This document shows, in pieces, positions 51,601-59,509 of a DNA stretch of 64,000 nt (the first letter of the stretch is position 1; every line of letters begins with the position of its first letter). The notes below the pieces were generated by a model. The model did no database searches, was not told the origin of the DNA, and saw only the letters and a program-made list of their open reading frames with translations. The stretch covers positions 810,269 to 874,268 of the forward strand of contig DFLU01000012.1 of assembly GCA_002375495.1 (NCBI GenBank). The letters are read 5' to 3'. The translations under genes and the position numbers were made by a program. This DNA comes from Flavobacteriaceae bacterium UBA3611. Lineage in GTDB: Bacteria; Bacteroidota; Bacteroidia; Flavobacteriales; Flavobacteriaceae.

Positions 51601-53894
51601 AACTCAAAAGAACTGAGCTTGCCGAGGGATTACAAGGTATAGATTATGTGTATACCCTATCGGGACAACTCAAAGCAATTAACCATCCGGGTCTGTCTAG
51701 TGCAAGTGACCCAGGAAATGACCAAAATGACGTATTCGGATTTATTTTAGATTATTACAATAAAGACTATTCCAGAACGGGAACCTATTTGGGTTCTAGC
51801 TTGAGTGGAAGTGACAGGTTTGACGGTAATATAAAAGGACTTCGGTGGCGTACGGAAGGCCTTAACAGCCCAGGACCTCAAAATGGTTATTTGTTCGATT
51901 ATAATGATAATTCTTGGTTAAAAGAGGCCGCTTTTGGAACAATTACGGGAACTAGCACCTATAGTATTTCTTCAACCCAAGATTATTTGGTAGATGGTTT
52001 GACTTATGATTTTAACGGAAATATTCTTTCGCTCAACAGAAATAAGGACACTAATGGCGGGAGTAATGCTATGGATCAGTTACAGTATAATTACTATTCA
52101 GGGACCAATCAATTGGCCAATGTAGATGATGTATCGGGCAATACGGCGTTAGATGGTGATATTAAAGACCAAGGCGCAAATAACTATATCTATAACACCA
52201 TTGGGCAATTAGTGAGCAATGCACAAGACAATATTGCGTATGATTATTTTGCAAATGGGCTAGTTAAATCTGTCACTTCAACTACAATGAGTGATGAGAG
52301 CGGTGTAGTTTTTACCTATAATGATCGTGGGCATAGGGTTTCTAAAATAGGGTTGGACACCAATGGGAACGAATCTACTAAAACCTATTATGTGCGAGAT
52401 GCTTCGGGCCAAGCATTGGCTATTTATACCATTCCCGAAGGTACAAGGCCCACGACAACGATAGAGTATCCTGTATACGGAAACTCTAGATTGGGTGTGG
52501 CAACCCAAGCCAATGTTTTTACGTATCAAATTGCTGACCACCTCGGCAATGTTAGAGCGGTAATACAGCGTGATGGAGGTTACACTCCCATATTGACTCA
52601 GAATTTTGATGGTATCTTTACCGTGCCTAGCAATTGGTCTAGCAGCAATACCACAATGAGTATTGATACGGCCAATGAACGTTTAAAGGTCGCTGTACCT
52701 TCTGGTACTGCAAATAGTACCCAAGTAACTTTTCCCGTTGTTCAAGGGAATACCTACAACATAGAATTTGAGGTAGATCTTGATGAGACGGCAAATACAT
52801 TAGGCTATCAAGCCTATGTTACGGGGGTAGCCATAAGCGCTAATAATATTGCCACCCAAAATGGAACGTATACGTTTAACTTTACCCCTACAACCAGTGG
52901 TACTGCGAAACTTTCGTTTACGCTTGGGCAACAATATCAGTTGTTAGAGAATAATTATTATCTGGATAATATATCAGTAACCGATATAAGTACAACCAGT
53001 AATCCTCTAATGTTAGCCTATAAAGACTACTATCCCTTCGGGATGCCGATGCCCAACCGTAACGTAGAGGGTAATTACAGGTATGCTTATCAAGGTCAGG
53101 AGAAGGACCCAGAGACAGGAATGGAAGCATTCGAGCTGCGATTGTGGGATGCACGAATTGCGCGGTGGTTAACTACTGACCCTGCTGGTCAATTTGTTTC
53201 ACCTTATCTTGGAATGGGTAATAATCCTGTGACAGGCGTTGATCCCGATGGCGCAAAAAATATTCGATTTGATTCTGAGGGTAAATATATTGGAGTGGAT
53301 CATGATGTTTGGTGGCATAATCTATTATTTGGAAATAGAGGGCAATATGAAGACGGGAATGGTGGATGGAAGAACTTTGCTCTAGGAGATCAAGAAGATG
53401 ATTTTAAGAATATTCAAGACGGTGTTATTAATAAAATTCAATTTGTCACTGAAGAACAGGTCAACGAATTACTAATTAAAGCCGGTGTTTATAGCGAGGA
53501 AGCACAAAAGAATCCTATGAAATATATGAGAGAACAAGGGATAGGTTTTAATAAATTTGATTTTGCAAATAGTAAGAATGGTATAACATCGATTTTTGAG
53601 CAAGCCAGTTCATCTCTGTTTATTTTACAGACTGGAGGAAGTGGAGATGGAAACATAAATGATCGTGCGCTAACAGGCTTAAATTCGAGCAATTTCGGTA
53701 ATTTTCTAATCGGTGCTGCCGCAAATAAATTAGGTATCCATATTTTTGCAATGAGAATTGGTGCTCATGCAAATAGTTTAGGATTATTCAAGAATACTAA
53801 TAATGGTTATCAACCTCAACTTGATTCTGGTGATGATCAACGCGCATTAGGCTATGGTTATTGGTACGCAAATAGGATGCATTTTAATAAATAA
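48642..53894 (+). CDS. RHS repeat protein with C-terminal toxin-like tip
   Basis: A 1750-residue secreted RHS protein. Signal peptide about 1-22 (LSNTISSQ). YD repeats run from about 240 to 1320, e.g. YSYDRLGNLAKVETS and YDIYGRVTWMILY. A CBM-like beta-sandwich (about 1317-1452, ending NNYYLDNISVTD) is inserted before the RHS core. The core has YRYAYQGQEKDPETGMEAFE (about 1478) and ends NPVTGVDPDG near 1537. The last 214 residues are the variable tip; FGNFLIGAAANKLGI and DDQRALGYGYW resemble Ntox44-type toxin domains. RHS shells encapsulate such tips. A candidate immunity gene follows 6 bases on. Confidence 0.87.
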   Translation: MKNIHSYIISFSILFLSNTISSQELAWTENTAFQVDLNNSLYESDLSISNSAYSLSNDVLPSYEIGFVHATNFKIDNLAVETQATMDLFSLYLTFEDSFNLAKIHNNSYSITYYEAENKIYFSGPNGVIDILSNITMSQNDVFRIEKVDANRVLLKYNTVEHILIDNTIGDARVSLRTNSDNLSFTLLNEGFDNRHDGRPNVIDSERNWFFVETFNNSGLIQSADVSFYDCLAKPIQSQTRDFKSGKTWISETMYDSAGRPLLQSYSSPKEDQIFNFFYKNNFIKKYGGVLTSGDVEFNIEMPPSIDPSEEGTLGWYYSANNSMEPFQDITNRPYAVSVYDELNPGNTRMVSGGKVLDTNGDGTIDESTDSFPQGFSYTVPAAQELYYAFGKDYFPENFQGWFMANGITNDLPIGNDPNTQMVTHRSRKTISIDAQGNERVSFIDLEGNVLATAKSGGATKYEVVSLIGELGFVDVHIPKGISNTDIQLIGTGGFTIHDLRTGNLVSESSLIGGNIYRISHSPQLLKDTVLEIDASGSIISPAVAKGIRYKVNYFNYSLNYYDRANQLKESVQPIGFDSNAFNLATSTPNHTMVSDYNYNASRELQNVSSPDEGEGQFVYREDGQIRFSKNTEQDLEEEFSYTNYDSYGRPIESGICDGDVPYFQPIATTTLSFTGESSLNINGNAITKTGTTNWNTSGFASNEDTGDANFDITFQFSPSDEAVVGVSETNTDGSYSSIHYGFYFFNNQISILSYGKTQVSNVSTYIASDILKIERIDNTLYFYKNEDLLYQTSPWSSTLTTFPTMVIDGSIYTQNAVVSNFNLNTLANTSENNVPPGDFIISGTTCREQVFTVYDIGDPLGIQAALGGSSTQSEVSRVQRHLSGNVSKTYTQNPETSTTWYSYDIYGRVTWMILYVNGLGAKTIDYRYDDATGEVSKIIYQTNDPSERFIHRYSYDRLGNLAKVETSRDNLNFIEHASYSYYHTGELKRTELAEGLQGIDYVYTLSGQLKAINHPGLSSASDPGNDQNDVFGFILDYYNKDYSRTGTYLGSSLSGSDRFDGNIKGLRWRTEGLNSPGPQNGYLFDYNDNSWLKEAAFGTITGTSTYSISSTQDYLVDGLTYDFNGNILSLNRNKDTNGGSNAMDQLQYNYYSGTNQLANVDDVSGNTALDGDIKDQGANNYIYNTIGQLVSNAQDNIAYDYFANGLVKSVTSTTMSDESGVVFTYNDRGHRVSKIGLDTNGNESTKTYYVRDASGQALAIYTIPEGTRPTTTIEYPVYGNSRLGVATQANVFTYQIADHLGNVRAVIQRDGGYTPILTQNFDGIFTVPSNWSSSNTTMSIDTANERLKVAVPSGTANSTQVTFPVVQGNTYNIEFEVDLDETANTLGYQAYVTGVAISANNIATQNGTYTFNFTPTTSGTAKLSFTLGQQYQLLENNYYLDNISVTDISTTSNPLMLAYKDYYPFGMPMPNRNVEGNYRYAYQGQEKDPETGMEAFELRLWDARIARWLTTDPAGQFVSPYLGMGNNPVTGVDPDGAKNIRFDSEGKYIGVDHDVWWHNLLFGNRGQYEDGNGGWKNFALGDQEDDFKNIQDGVINKIQFVTEEQVNELLIKAGVYSEEAQKNPMKYMREQGIGFNKFDFANSKNGITSIFEQASSSLFILQTGGSGDGNINDRALTGLNSSNFGNFLIGAAANKLGIHIFAMRIGAHANSLGLFKNTNNGYQPQLDSGDDQRALGYGYWYANRMHFNK

Positions 53895-53900
53895 TTAATT

Positions 53901-54398
53901 TTGAAAGTAGAGATATTAATTTTATTTGTAATTTATATTAAAGTTTGCAGTTCTTGTTGTCCAAGAATAACTAATAATGAAAGCGAATTTTTAAAAAGGT
54001 ATGGGAATGAAGATTTTTCATTATTCTATAATACGGAAATTAAACTAAGAGGGTTTGATGATGGTAAAAGTTTAATTTCAATTTTAAGATACGATGTAAA
54101 CGAAGAAGAAAATTATCAAACTTATTCTTTAGGAATCAATAATAACTTAACTTGTTATCCAGATGAATTAGATAATAAGAATTGTTTTATTGATTTAAGA
54201 GCTAAATCCTTGGCTGTTCACTTCAAAAAATATAATTTAAGTTACCTGCATGTGGATGAAGATAGTAATGTAATGATAAGTTTAGAAAAATTTGAGCAAT
54301 TCGATATGGTAAAAGTAAAAGACAGTGCAAAATACTTTAAAAGTAGAAAGTCAAACAATTTTATTAAAGTCAAAAATAATTGGTATAAAAGAAATTAA
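53901..54398 (+). CDS. Candidate immunity lipoprotein of the RHS toxin
   Basis: A 165-residue protein starting at TTG 6 bases after the toxin gene's stop. The N-terminus ILILFVIYIKVCSSCC is hydrophobic with a possible lipobox, so it may be a lipoprotein. It is AT-rich like the toxin tip and has an acidic beta-rich body (RYDVNEEENYQTYSLGINNN). No family is recognised. Position directly behind a variable toxin tip is the usual place for the cognate immunity gene; the pairing is inferred. Confidence 0.55.
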   Translation: MKVEILILFVIYIKVCSSCCPRITNNESEFLKRYGNEDFSLFYNTEIKLRGFDDGKSLISILRYDVNEEENYQTYSLGINNNLTCYPDELDNKNCFIDLRAKSLAVHFKKYNLSYLHVDEDSNVMISLEKFEQFDMVKVKDSAKYFKSRKSNNFIKVKNNWYKRN

Positions 54399-54400
54399 AA

Positions 54401-54802
54401 ATGAGAGAAGTTGTTTTAATATGTTTTTTAACGTTGCTGTCATGCAATAAAGACGACGATCTGCAAGAAGTTCGCGACGAGATTGTCGTACAGGCCTGTG
54501 AAAATATAGAGCAGATACCAGAAGTAACCATGAGCAACGTTTCCTTAACTCCCATTAATACAGATACCCAATATGGGTTTATACTCAGGGCAGATATTAC
54601 CAACAATACAGATGTTGGTGTTCGAGGCGAACCTAATTTTCAACTGGTAATAAACGATGTTCCCAATAGTGTAGGTGGTCCCGGCATTTGCGGTATCATT
54701 AATGCTAATGAGGTCTGCGATTATGAAAACTATCTCGACGAAGATAGAGGAACGCCACTAGACAATGCTAGGATAGCGTGTTTTGGTTACGAACTTCAAT
54801 GA
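54401..54802 (+). CDS. Uncharacterised lipoprotein
   Basis: A 133-residue protein with signal and lipobox CFLTLLSC (Cys about 15), then KDDDLQ. The mature part contains three further Cys (QACENI, GICGIINANEVCDYE) and a NNTDVGVRGEPNF beta block. No family recognised. It starts 2 bases after the stop of the candidate immunity gene. It looks like one of several lipoproteins that accompany RHS loci. Confidence 0.75.
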   Translation: MREVVLICFLTLLSCNKDDDLQEVRDEIVVQACENIEQIPEVTMSNVSLTPINTDTQYGFILRADITNNTDVGVRGEPNFQLVINDVPNSVGGPGICGIINANEVCDYENYLDEDRGTPLDNARIACFGYELQ

Positions 54803-54809
54803 TAAGCCT

Positions 54810-55430
54810 ATGAAAGTTTTTTTTATAGCAGGGTTGTTTGTGATTTTTAGTGTTAGTACTGTGTTCGCACAAAAGGAATTAACTTTTTCTGCTCATGTGG
54901 GCACTAACTATTCAAACTTTGTAGACAGTGATTTTTTTGGTTTCGATTACAAGTATGGAGTAAGCTATACGGTTGGTGCAGGTTTAGAGATTGGTCTTAA
55001 TGAGCCTTGGTCTCTGGTCACCGGGTTGTTATATGACCGCAAAGTAGTGAATCTAGAATATACTATATTTATCCAAAGTGAAATGGGCAACGAAGTTGTA
55101 GATTTTAGTGATTCATTTACTTTTAATTATCTTGTAGTGCCTGCTATGGGGCGCTACACATTTGAAAATGAGAAAACTCCATTATTTATCAATGCAGGTT
55201 TATATACGGGATACTTGGCAAAAACAACGCTGTCTTTTGATGGTACTACCTCTGGATATAACTCGATTGATGGCGGTATAGCCTTGGGAGCAGGGATGCA
55301 CATCCCACTTTCTGAAGAGATTAATTTAATTCTCGAGATTCGTGACTACTTTGGCCTAACCGATATTAATTCTGGACCAAACACAGATAATCTAAACAGC
55401 GTGCAACTTCTTCTTGGTATTTCCTTTTAA
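54810..55430 (+). CDS. Outer-membrane beta-barrel protein (porin-like)
   Basis: A 206-residue protein with signal peptide MKVFFIAGLFVIFSVSTVFAQ and a mature part of alternating strands ending in an aromatic residue (VQLLLGISF), the barrel-assembly signal. It matches the small outer-membrane beta-barrel proteins of Bacteroidota. ATG 54810 is chosen over 54783, which lies in the upstream gene and lacks a signal peptide. It sits in the lipoprotein cassette after the RHS genes. Confidence 0.82.
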   Translation: MKVFFIAGLFVIFSVSTVFAQKELTFSAHVGTNYSNFVDSDFFGFDYKYGVSYTVGAGLEIGLNEPWSLVTGLLYDRKVVNLEYTIFIQSEMGNEVVDFSDSFTFNYLVVPAMGRYTFENEKTPLFINAGLYTGYLAKTTLSFDGTTSGYNSIDGGIALGAGMHIPLSEEINLILEIRDYFGLTDINSGPNTDNLNSVQLLLGISF

Positions 55431-55513
55431 ATGGAAAAGAGCATGGACCATTACTTGCCCAACTTTGAAAAAAGCATACTTTTGTTTTCTAATAATCTAA
55501 CTTTTTAACTACT

Positions 55514-56047
55514 ATGACCAAACTTGCACTTCCATTGGCTATTATTGCGATAGCTGCCAGCATATTCACTTTTTTTTCTGTACAATCTTCATCCGAACTT
55601 GTTTACGTTGACATTAACAAATTGATAGATGGCTATAAAAGAACAGCTGTTGAAAAAACCAAGTTTGAACAGAAAGCAACCCAAATGCAGGCTAACGTAG
55701 ATAGTCTTATACAAGGATGGCAAAATGATATAAAAACGTATGAAAAGGAGCGTATTTCTATGACTAAAAAAGAACGAGAACTAAAGCAAGAACTCCTTTC
55801 AAACAAGCAGCAGCAAATAGGTAGTTACCAGCAAGCTATTCAAAAACAGATTCAAGAAGAAGATCAAAAGGCAACACAAACCGTAATGAACGATATCAAC
55901 AGTTATATTCAGGAGTTTGGCAAAAACAATAATTATAAAATTATTTTCGGGGCAAGTGGTTCTGGAAACATCATGTATGCAGATCCTGCCTCTGATCTTA
56001 CTGAAAAAGTTTTAGAAGGGTTGAATGCCGATTTTAAAACTAACTAG
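55514..56047 (+). CDS. OmpH/Skp-like periplasmic chaperone
   Basis: A 177-residue protein with an N-terminal hydrophobic helix (about 5-22), then VYVDINKLIDGYKRT, a long coiled-coil (about 50-130: KTYEKERISMTKKERELKQE) and a C-terminal strand YKIIFGASGSGNIMYADPASDLT. This is the OmpH/Skp pattern: jellyfish-like coiled-coil chaperones that escort outer-membrane proteins. Here the N-terminal helix may stay in the membrane. Encoded between barrel and lipoprotein genes, it may assist the RHS or barrel partners. Confidence 0.8.
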   Translation: MTKLALPLAIIAIAASIFTFFSVQSSSELVYVDINKLIDGYKRTAVEKTKFEQKATQMQANVDSLIQGWQNDIKTYEKERISMTKKERELKQELLSNKQQQIGSYQQAIQKQIQEEDQKATQTVMNDINSYIQEFGKNNNYKIIFGASGSGNIMYADPASDLTEKVLEGLNADFKTN

Positions 56048-56055
56048 TCGCAACA

Positions 56056-56664
56056 ATGAAGCGAGAAGTTATCGTTTTTTTAATAAGTAGTTTGCTGTTA
56101 TTGTCATGCAATAACCTGTCATTTTCATCGAAAGAGGAGCTGCTCCACCATATAAAAAACACTGATAACGGTTATTATGCTGAAAAGACAGTAAATGGAA
56201 TTGATTTTTCACTCCTTTACAGACCTACTGATCTCGTAGTTTCTCAATTTGTTGATTCTGACAGTATTGTTACTATAGGGATAAGAGACAGTTTAAGAAA
56301 GCATTATGGTGACTATCTTTACTTTAATTTAAGTCTTTCTCATAATGGTCGAGATATCTTGACAAGCCTCCCAAGAAGTAAAAATGAATATGGTTCCTTG
56401 GTCAATACATTTTCATTCGGAATGAGAGACATTGTCCATTTATATACCGAAGACAATGACACCTTGCCACTATACGACTTTAATTTTCCTCGTATGTATG
56501 GTCTCAGCAAGGCAACATCGGTGCTATTGGTTTATCCAAAGCCCAAAAAAATGGAGAACAATTATTTTTTCTTATCTATTGAAGATTTTGGTTTACAAAC
56601 TGGGGAGGTAAGATTTAAATTAAAAAAAGACAAAATAGAAAACCAACCAACATTAAATTTCTGA
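56056..56664 (+). CDS. Uncharacterised lipoprotein
   Basis: A 202-residue protein. Lipobox LLLLSC (Cys about 19) after MKREVIVFLISS. The rest is Ser/Lys-rich with beta-rich blocks (YDFNFPRMYGLSKATSVLLVYPKPKK). No family recognised. It lies 8 bases after the OmpH-like gene and 5 bases before the next barrel gene, so it is co-transcribed with them. Possibly an envelope-side partner of the RHS/T2SS system. Confidence 0.7.
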   Translation: MKREVIVFLISSLLLLSCNNLSFSSKEELLHHIKNTDNGYYAEKTVNGIDFSLLYRPTDLVVSQFVDSDSIVTIGIRDSLRKHYGDYLYFNLSLSHNGRDILTSLPRSKNEYGSLVNTFSFGMRDIVHLYTEDNDTLPLYDFNFPRMYGLSKATSVLLVYPKPKKMENNYFFLSIEDFGLQTGEVRFKLKKDKIENQPTLNF

Positions 56665-56669
56665 CAGTT

Positions 56670-57296
56670 ATGAAAAAAATATTTTTATTCCTTTTGTTAT
56701 CTAGTTCTTGTTCCTTGTTCGCACAAGATGATGTGACAACTATTAAAAACTCAGTTCGTGTAAATAGTATAGGCCTATTTACTGGATATTATGAATTTCA
56801 ATATGAGCGGGTTATTAATGAGAAAAGTGCAGTTCGAGTCGGATTTGGAACGGGTACACTTCTTAACAATACAGGCTCAGATGCCGATGACGACTTTATG
56901 GAAGCTTTTGGCACGAATTCTTTCAATAATGAAAATGAACATACCGTTGATGGCTTTTCCATTAATGCCGACTACCGTTACTTTTTTTCTAGCAAAGGTG
57001 CCCCTGAGGGAGTCTATGTGAGCCCAGGGGTGCAATATCTGAAGCTGAACGAAAAGTATACCTATGTGAATACCAATGAGGGTGGATTTAGAACGTTAGT
57101 TGATAATGATTATTCTATTTTCAGCATTCGAGCCATGGTTGGGTATCAATTTATACTTGCTAAAAGTATTGTTATTAATCCTTATTTGGGTGCTGGAATA
57201 GGTATCGGTACTGTTGAAACTCCTACTGCACGAGTGGATGGTTATGGCAGTGGGGCTATACTAAGCCTAGGCTTAGATTTAGGTATAGGATTTTAA
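56670..57296 (+). CDS. Outer-membrane beta-barrel protein
   Basis: A 208-residue protein with signal peptide (SSSCSLFAQ) and strands with alternating aromatics: FTGYYEFQYERVINEKSAVR, DYRYFFSSKGAPEGVYVSPG, and the last strand ILSLGLDLGIGF. It has the appearance of the DUF3575/outer-membrane barrel type. Role unknown. Paralogous in style to the barrel at 54810 but clearly different in sequence. Confidence 0.8.
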   Translation: MKKIFLFLLLSSSCSLFAQDDVTTIKNSVRVNSIGLFTGYYEFQYERVINEKSAVRVGFGTGTLLNNTGSDADDDFMEAFGTNSFNNENEHTVDGFSINADYRYFFSSKGAPEGVYVSPGVQYLKLNEKYTYVNTNEGGFRTLVDNDYSIFSIRAMVGYQFILAKSIVINPYLGAGIGIGTVETPTARVDGYGSGAILSLGLDLGIGF

Positions 57297-57439
57297 ACAA
57301 AAGGTTAGCGTTATTTCGTTCAATATTTTTTTATATTGTAGCATCGGGAGAATACCATTTTAGAAATTTTTATCTCTCATTAATAACGAGAGATTAAAAT
57401 TATTATCCTCCTTTTTTTTAAAATCGAAAAGTTGAAATA

Positions 57440-58108
57440 TTGAAATTATTCTATTCTATTATCGCTATCTTTTTATTGGGTTGTGCACAAATAAAGTATT
57501 CAAAATCCATTCAAAGAAAATTACCAGAACTTGGAACCATTGGTGTATTTGAACAATATTTTGTAAAAGATGTTCTTCAGCCTAAGGCTTTCGTCAGCCT
57601 TGATTCGCCGGTTCGTGTTAAGGCCGAAAAGGTTATTGTCAGCAAAAGACAGATCTTTACAAAAAAAGATTCGACCTCTAAACCATTAGACAGCACCTTG
57701 GTGACTCTTTCTATAGTAGAGCCTAGGTCTATTGTAAACCAAATCAATAAAGACAAAGACCTTTTTTTATACCTCAAAAATCAAGAAAATTTTAAGATCA
57801 TTACTAAGACTGAAATAAATTTCCCGGATATCTTATTGCACAAAATATTTTCTAGCGAAGAATTATTTTTGAATCAAAGTGAGACAGGCTTGCTTTCTCT
57901 CCGTCTGGTTACGGATGGAAAAGATATCGGAAATATTAATTTTAGCGAAGGTCGCACTGTAGATTTTCATGCTTCCAACTTTTGCTGGGGGTTTAATAAA
58001 GGATATAAGGTCCAATTAATAGACATAGTAGAACATGGCACAGGTTGTGGTGAAAATGGCTATCTTTCTTACAGTCGTGCTGAGAAAAAAGCTCAAATTA
58101 AATTTTAA
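57440..58108 (+). CDS. Uncharacterised lipoprotein starting at TTG
   Basis: A 222-residue protein beginning TTG at 57440, giving MKLFYSIIAIFLLGCAQIKY with the lipobox Cys at 15. The body has basic, beta-rich segments (KVIVSKRQIFTKKDSTSKPL) and a C-terminal Cys-Gly-Glu-Asn-Gly motif. No family recognised. It lies in the T2SS-adjacent plus-strand run and overlaps the start of the FnIII-like lipoprotein by one base (TAATG). Confidence 0.7.
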   Translation: MKLFYSIIAIFLLGCAQIKYSKSIQRKLPELGTIGVFEQYFVKDVLQPKAFVSLDSPVRVKAEKVIVSKRQIFTKKDSTSKPLDSTLVTLSIVEPRSIVNQINKDKDLFLYLKNQENFKIITKTEINFPDILLHKIFSSEELFLNQSETGLLSLRLVTDGKDIGNINFSEGRTVDFHASNFCWGFNKGYKVQLIDIVEHGTGCGENGYLSYSRAEKKAQIKF

Positions 58109-59040
58109 TGAAAGGTATATCACTTCTTATTGCTATTATCCTATTGTTAACTTCTTGTGATGAAGGAGGCTTACTTATTGAAACTGATATAACAGACGAA
58201 ACTGTGGTTTTACTTGCGCCTTCTAACAATGCTGAGGTTATTGAGGGGGTAATAAACTTTAATTGGGAGGTAGTTGAAGATGCCTCAGGATACGAAATAC
58301 AAGTGGCACTACCCGATTTTGAAACTACTCAACAACTATTTTTGAATAGTGTCGATTCGATACCATCAGCCAGCACTGAATTGAGCAGTGGGCAATATGA
58401 ATGGAGAGTCAGAGCTTTAAACAACAACTCTTCAACATCATATTCAACTGCCCGATTCCTGGTAGTTCCTGTGGTGAATTTCTCTGACAATACAGTAAGT
58501 CTAATTTCACCTGAAAATGATCTAATTACCAACGTAGTCACTCAAAATCTAGAATGGCAAGAAGTGGATGGGGCTTCGCTATATCGAATACAAGTTTTAG
58601 AAAATAGTACGATACTACAAGAAGAAACTAGCACGACTACAAATTTTAGTTTAGATTTTCCAGAAGGAACACTTATATGGCAGGTGAGGGCTGAAAAAGG
58701 AATTGAAAACACGCAGTATACGTCAAGAGATATTTTGTTGGATGTAACACCACCTAATACTCCAATTCTTAGTGCGCCAAAAGATGAAGCGATTCTAATC
58801 GATACACTGGTAAGTTTCGAATGGTCACGAGAAGTTCTACAAGGGAGCGAAGAAAAAGATAGCATATCCATTTATCGTGATATTACACTTACTGACTTAG
58901 TTGTTGAGGAAATCGCAACGCCCCCTTTTTCTCAGTCACTTACTGAAGGTACATACTACTGGCAGGTAAAAAGTTTTGATGAAGCCGGTAATATAGGAAC
59001 GGCAAGTTCCGTTTTTAGTTTCACCATAGATATACCTTGA
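58108..59040 (+). CDS. Lipoprotein with three FnIII-like repeats
   Basis: A 310-residue protein. Signal and lipobox: IILLLTSC (Cys about 16). Three tandem FnIII-like domains of about 90 residues follow, each with the pattern LxxPxNxxxI...FNW/LEW...YxIQV and an xWRVRA/YWQVK strand (GQYEWRVRALNNN; GTLIWQVRAEKG; GTYYWQVKSFDEAGN). It sits at the start of the second T2SS half, overlapping the previous gene by one base, and lies one base before the GspC-like gene. A pilotin-like or surface-binding role is inferred. Confidence 0.75.
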   Translation: MKGISLLIAIILLLTSCDEGGLLIETDITDETVVLLAPSNNAEVIEGVINFNWEVVEDASGYEIQVALPDFETTQQLFLNSVDSIPSASTELSSGQYEWRVRALNNNSSTSYSTARFLVVPVVNFSDNTVSLISPENDLITNVVTQNLEWQEVDGASLYRIQVLENSTILQEETSTTTNFSLDFPEGTLIWQVRAEKGIENTQYTSRDILLDVTPPNTPILSAPKDEAILIDTLVSFEWSREVLQGSEEKDSISIYRDITLTDLVVEEIATPPFSQSLTEGTYYWQVKSFDEAGNIGTASSVFSFTIDIP

Positions 59041-59041
59041 T

Positions 59042-59509
59042 GTGAAAAAATGGCAAAACATATTCCTGTTAGTTGGTGTTGTCATTATTTGGGGACTACT
59101 CATTTATAAGTTTATATCTGCATTTTCAACAACAAATGATAATACTAAAAATTTTGCACCCCCTTCTTCTTTTATTGCGCCAAAAAGTACACCTAGAGAT
59201 ACGTTCTCTTTGACTAGAATGGATAGAGACCCTTTTCTGGGAACAATAGGTACAAAGAGTAAACCCTTTAGTAAACCTAGAACTGATTTAAACAAAAACC
59301 CCACAGAAGACTTATGGCCATCCATTGAATACCAAGGAATTGTTTCTGATAGAAATTCTTCAATGAAGGTATATCTCATTTCAATCAATGGTGTTCAATA
59401 TCCACTAAAAGAAGGTGATGCAATAGATGAAATCAAAATCGTCCTAGGTACTACCAATGATGTTGTATTGAAATTTCAAGGAAAAACTAAGAAATTTTTA
59501 CTTAAATGA
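59042..59509 (+). CDS. GspC/PilP-like T2SS protein
   Basis: A 155-residue bitopic protein starting at GTG one base after the previous stop. A membrane helix (about 7-26, LVGVVIIWGLLIYKFISAF) is followed by a Pro-rich linker with DPFLGTI (about 60-66), then a small beta domain YQGIVSDRNSSMKVYLISINGVQYPLKEGDAI that resembles the homology region of GspC and PilP. These connect the secretin with the inner-membrane platform. Overlaps the next gene by 4 bases. Confidence 0.7.
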   Translation: MKKWQNIFLLVGVVIIWGLLIYKFISAFSTTNDNTKNFAPPSSFIAPKSTPRDTFSLTRMDRDPFLGTIGTKSKPFSKPRTDLNKNPTEDLWPSIEYQGIVSDRNSSMKVYLISINGVQYPLKEGDAIDEIKIVLGTTNDVVLKFQGKTKKFLLK

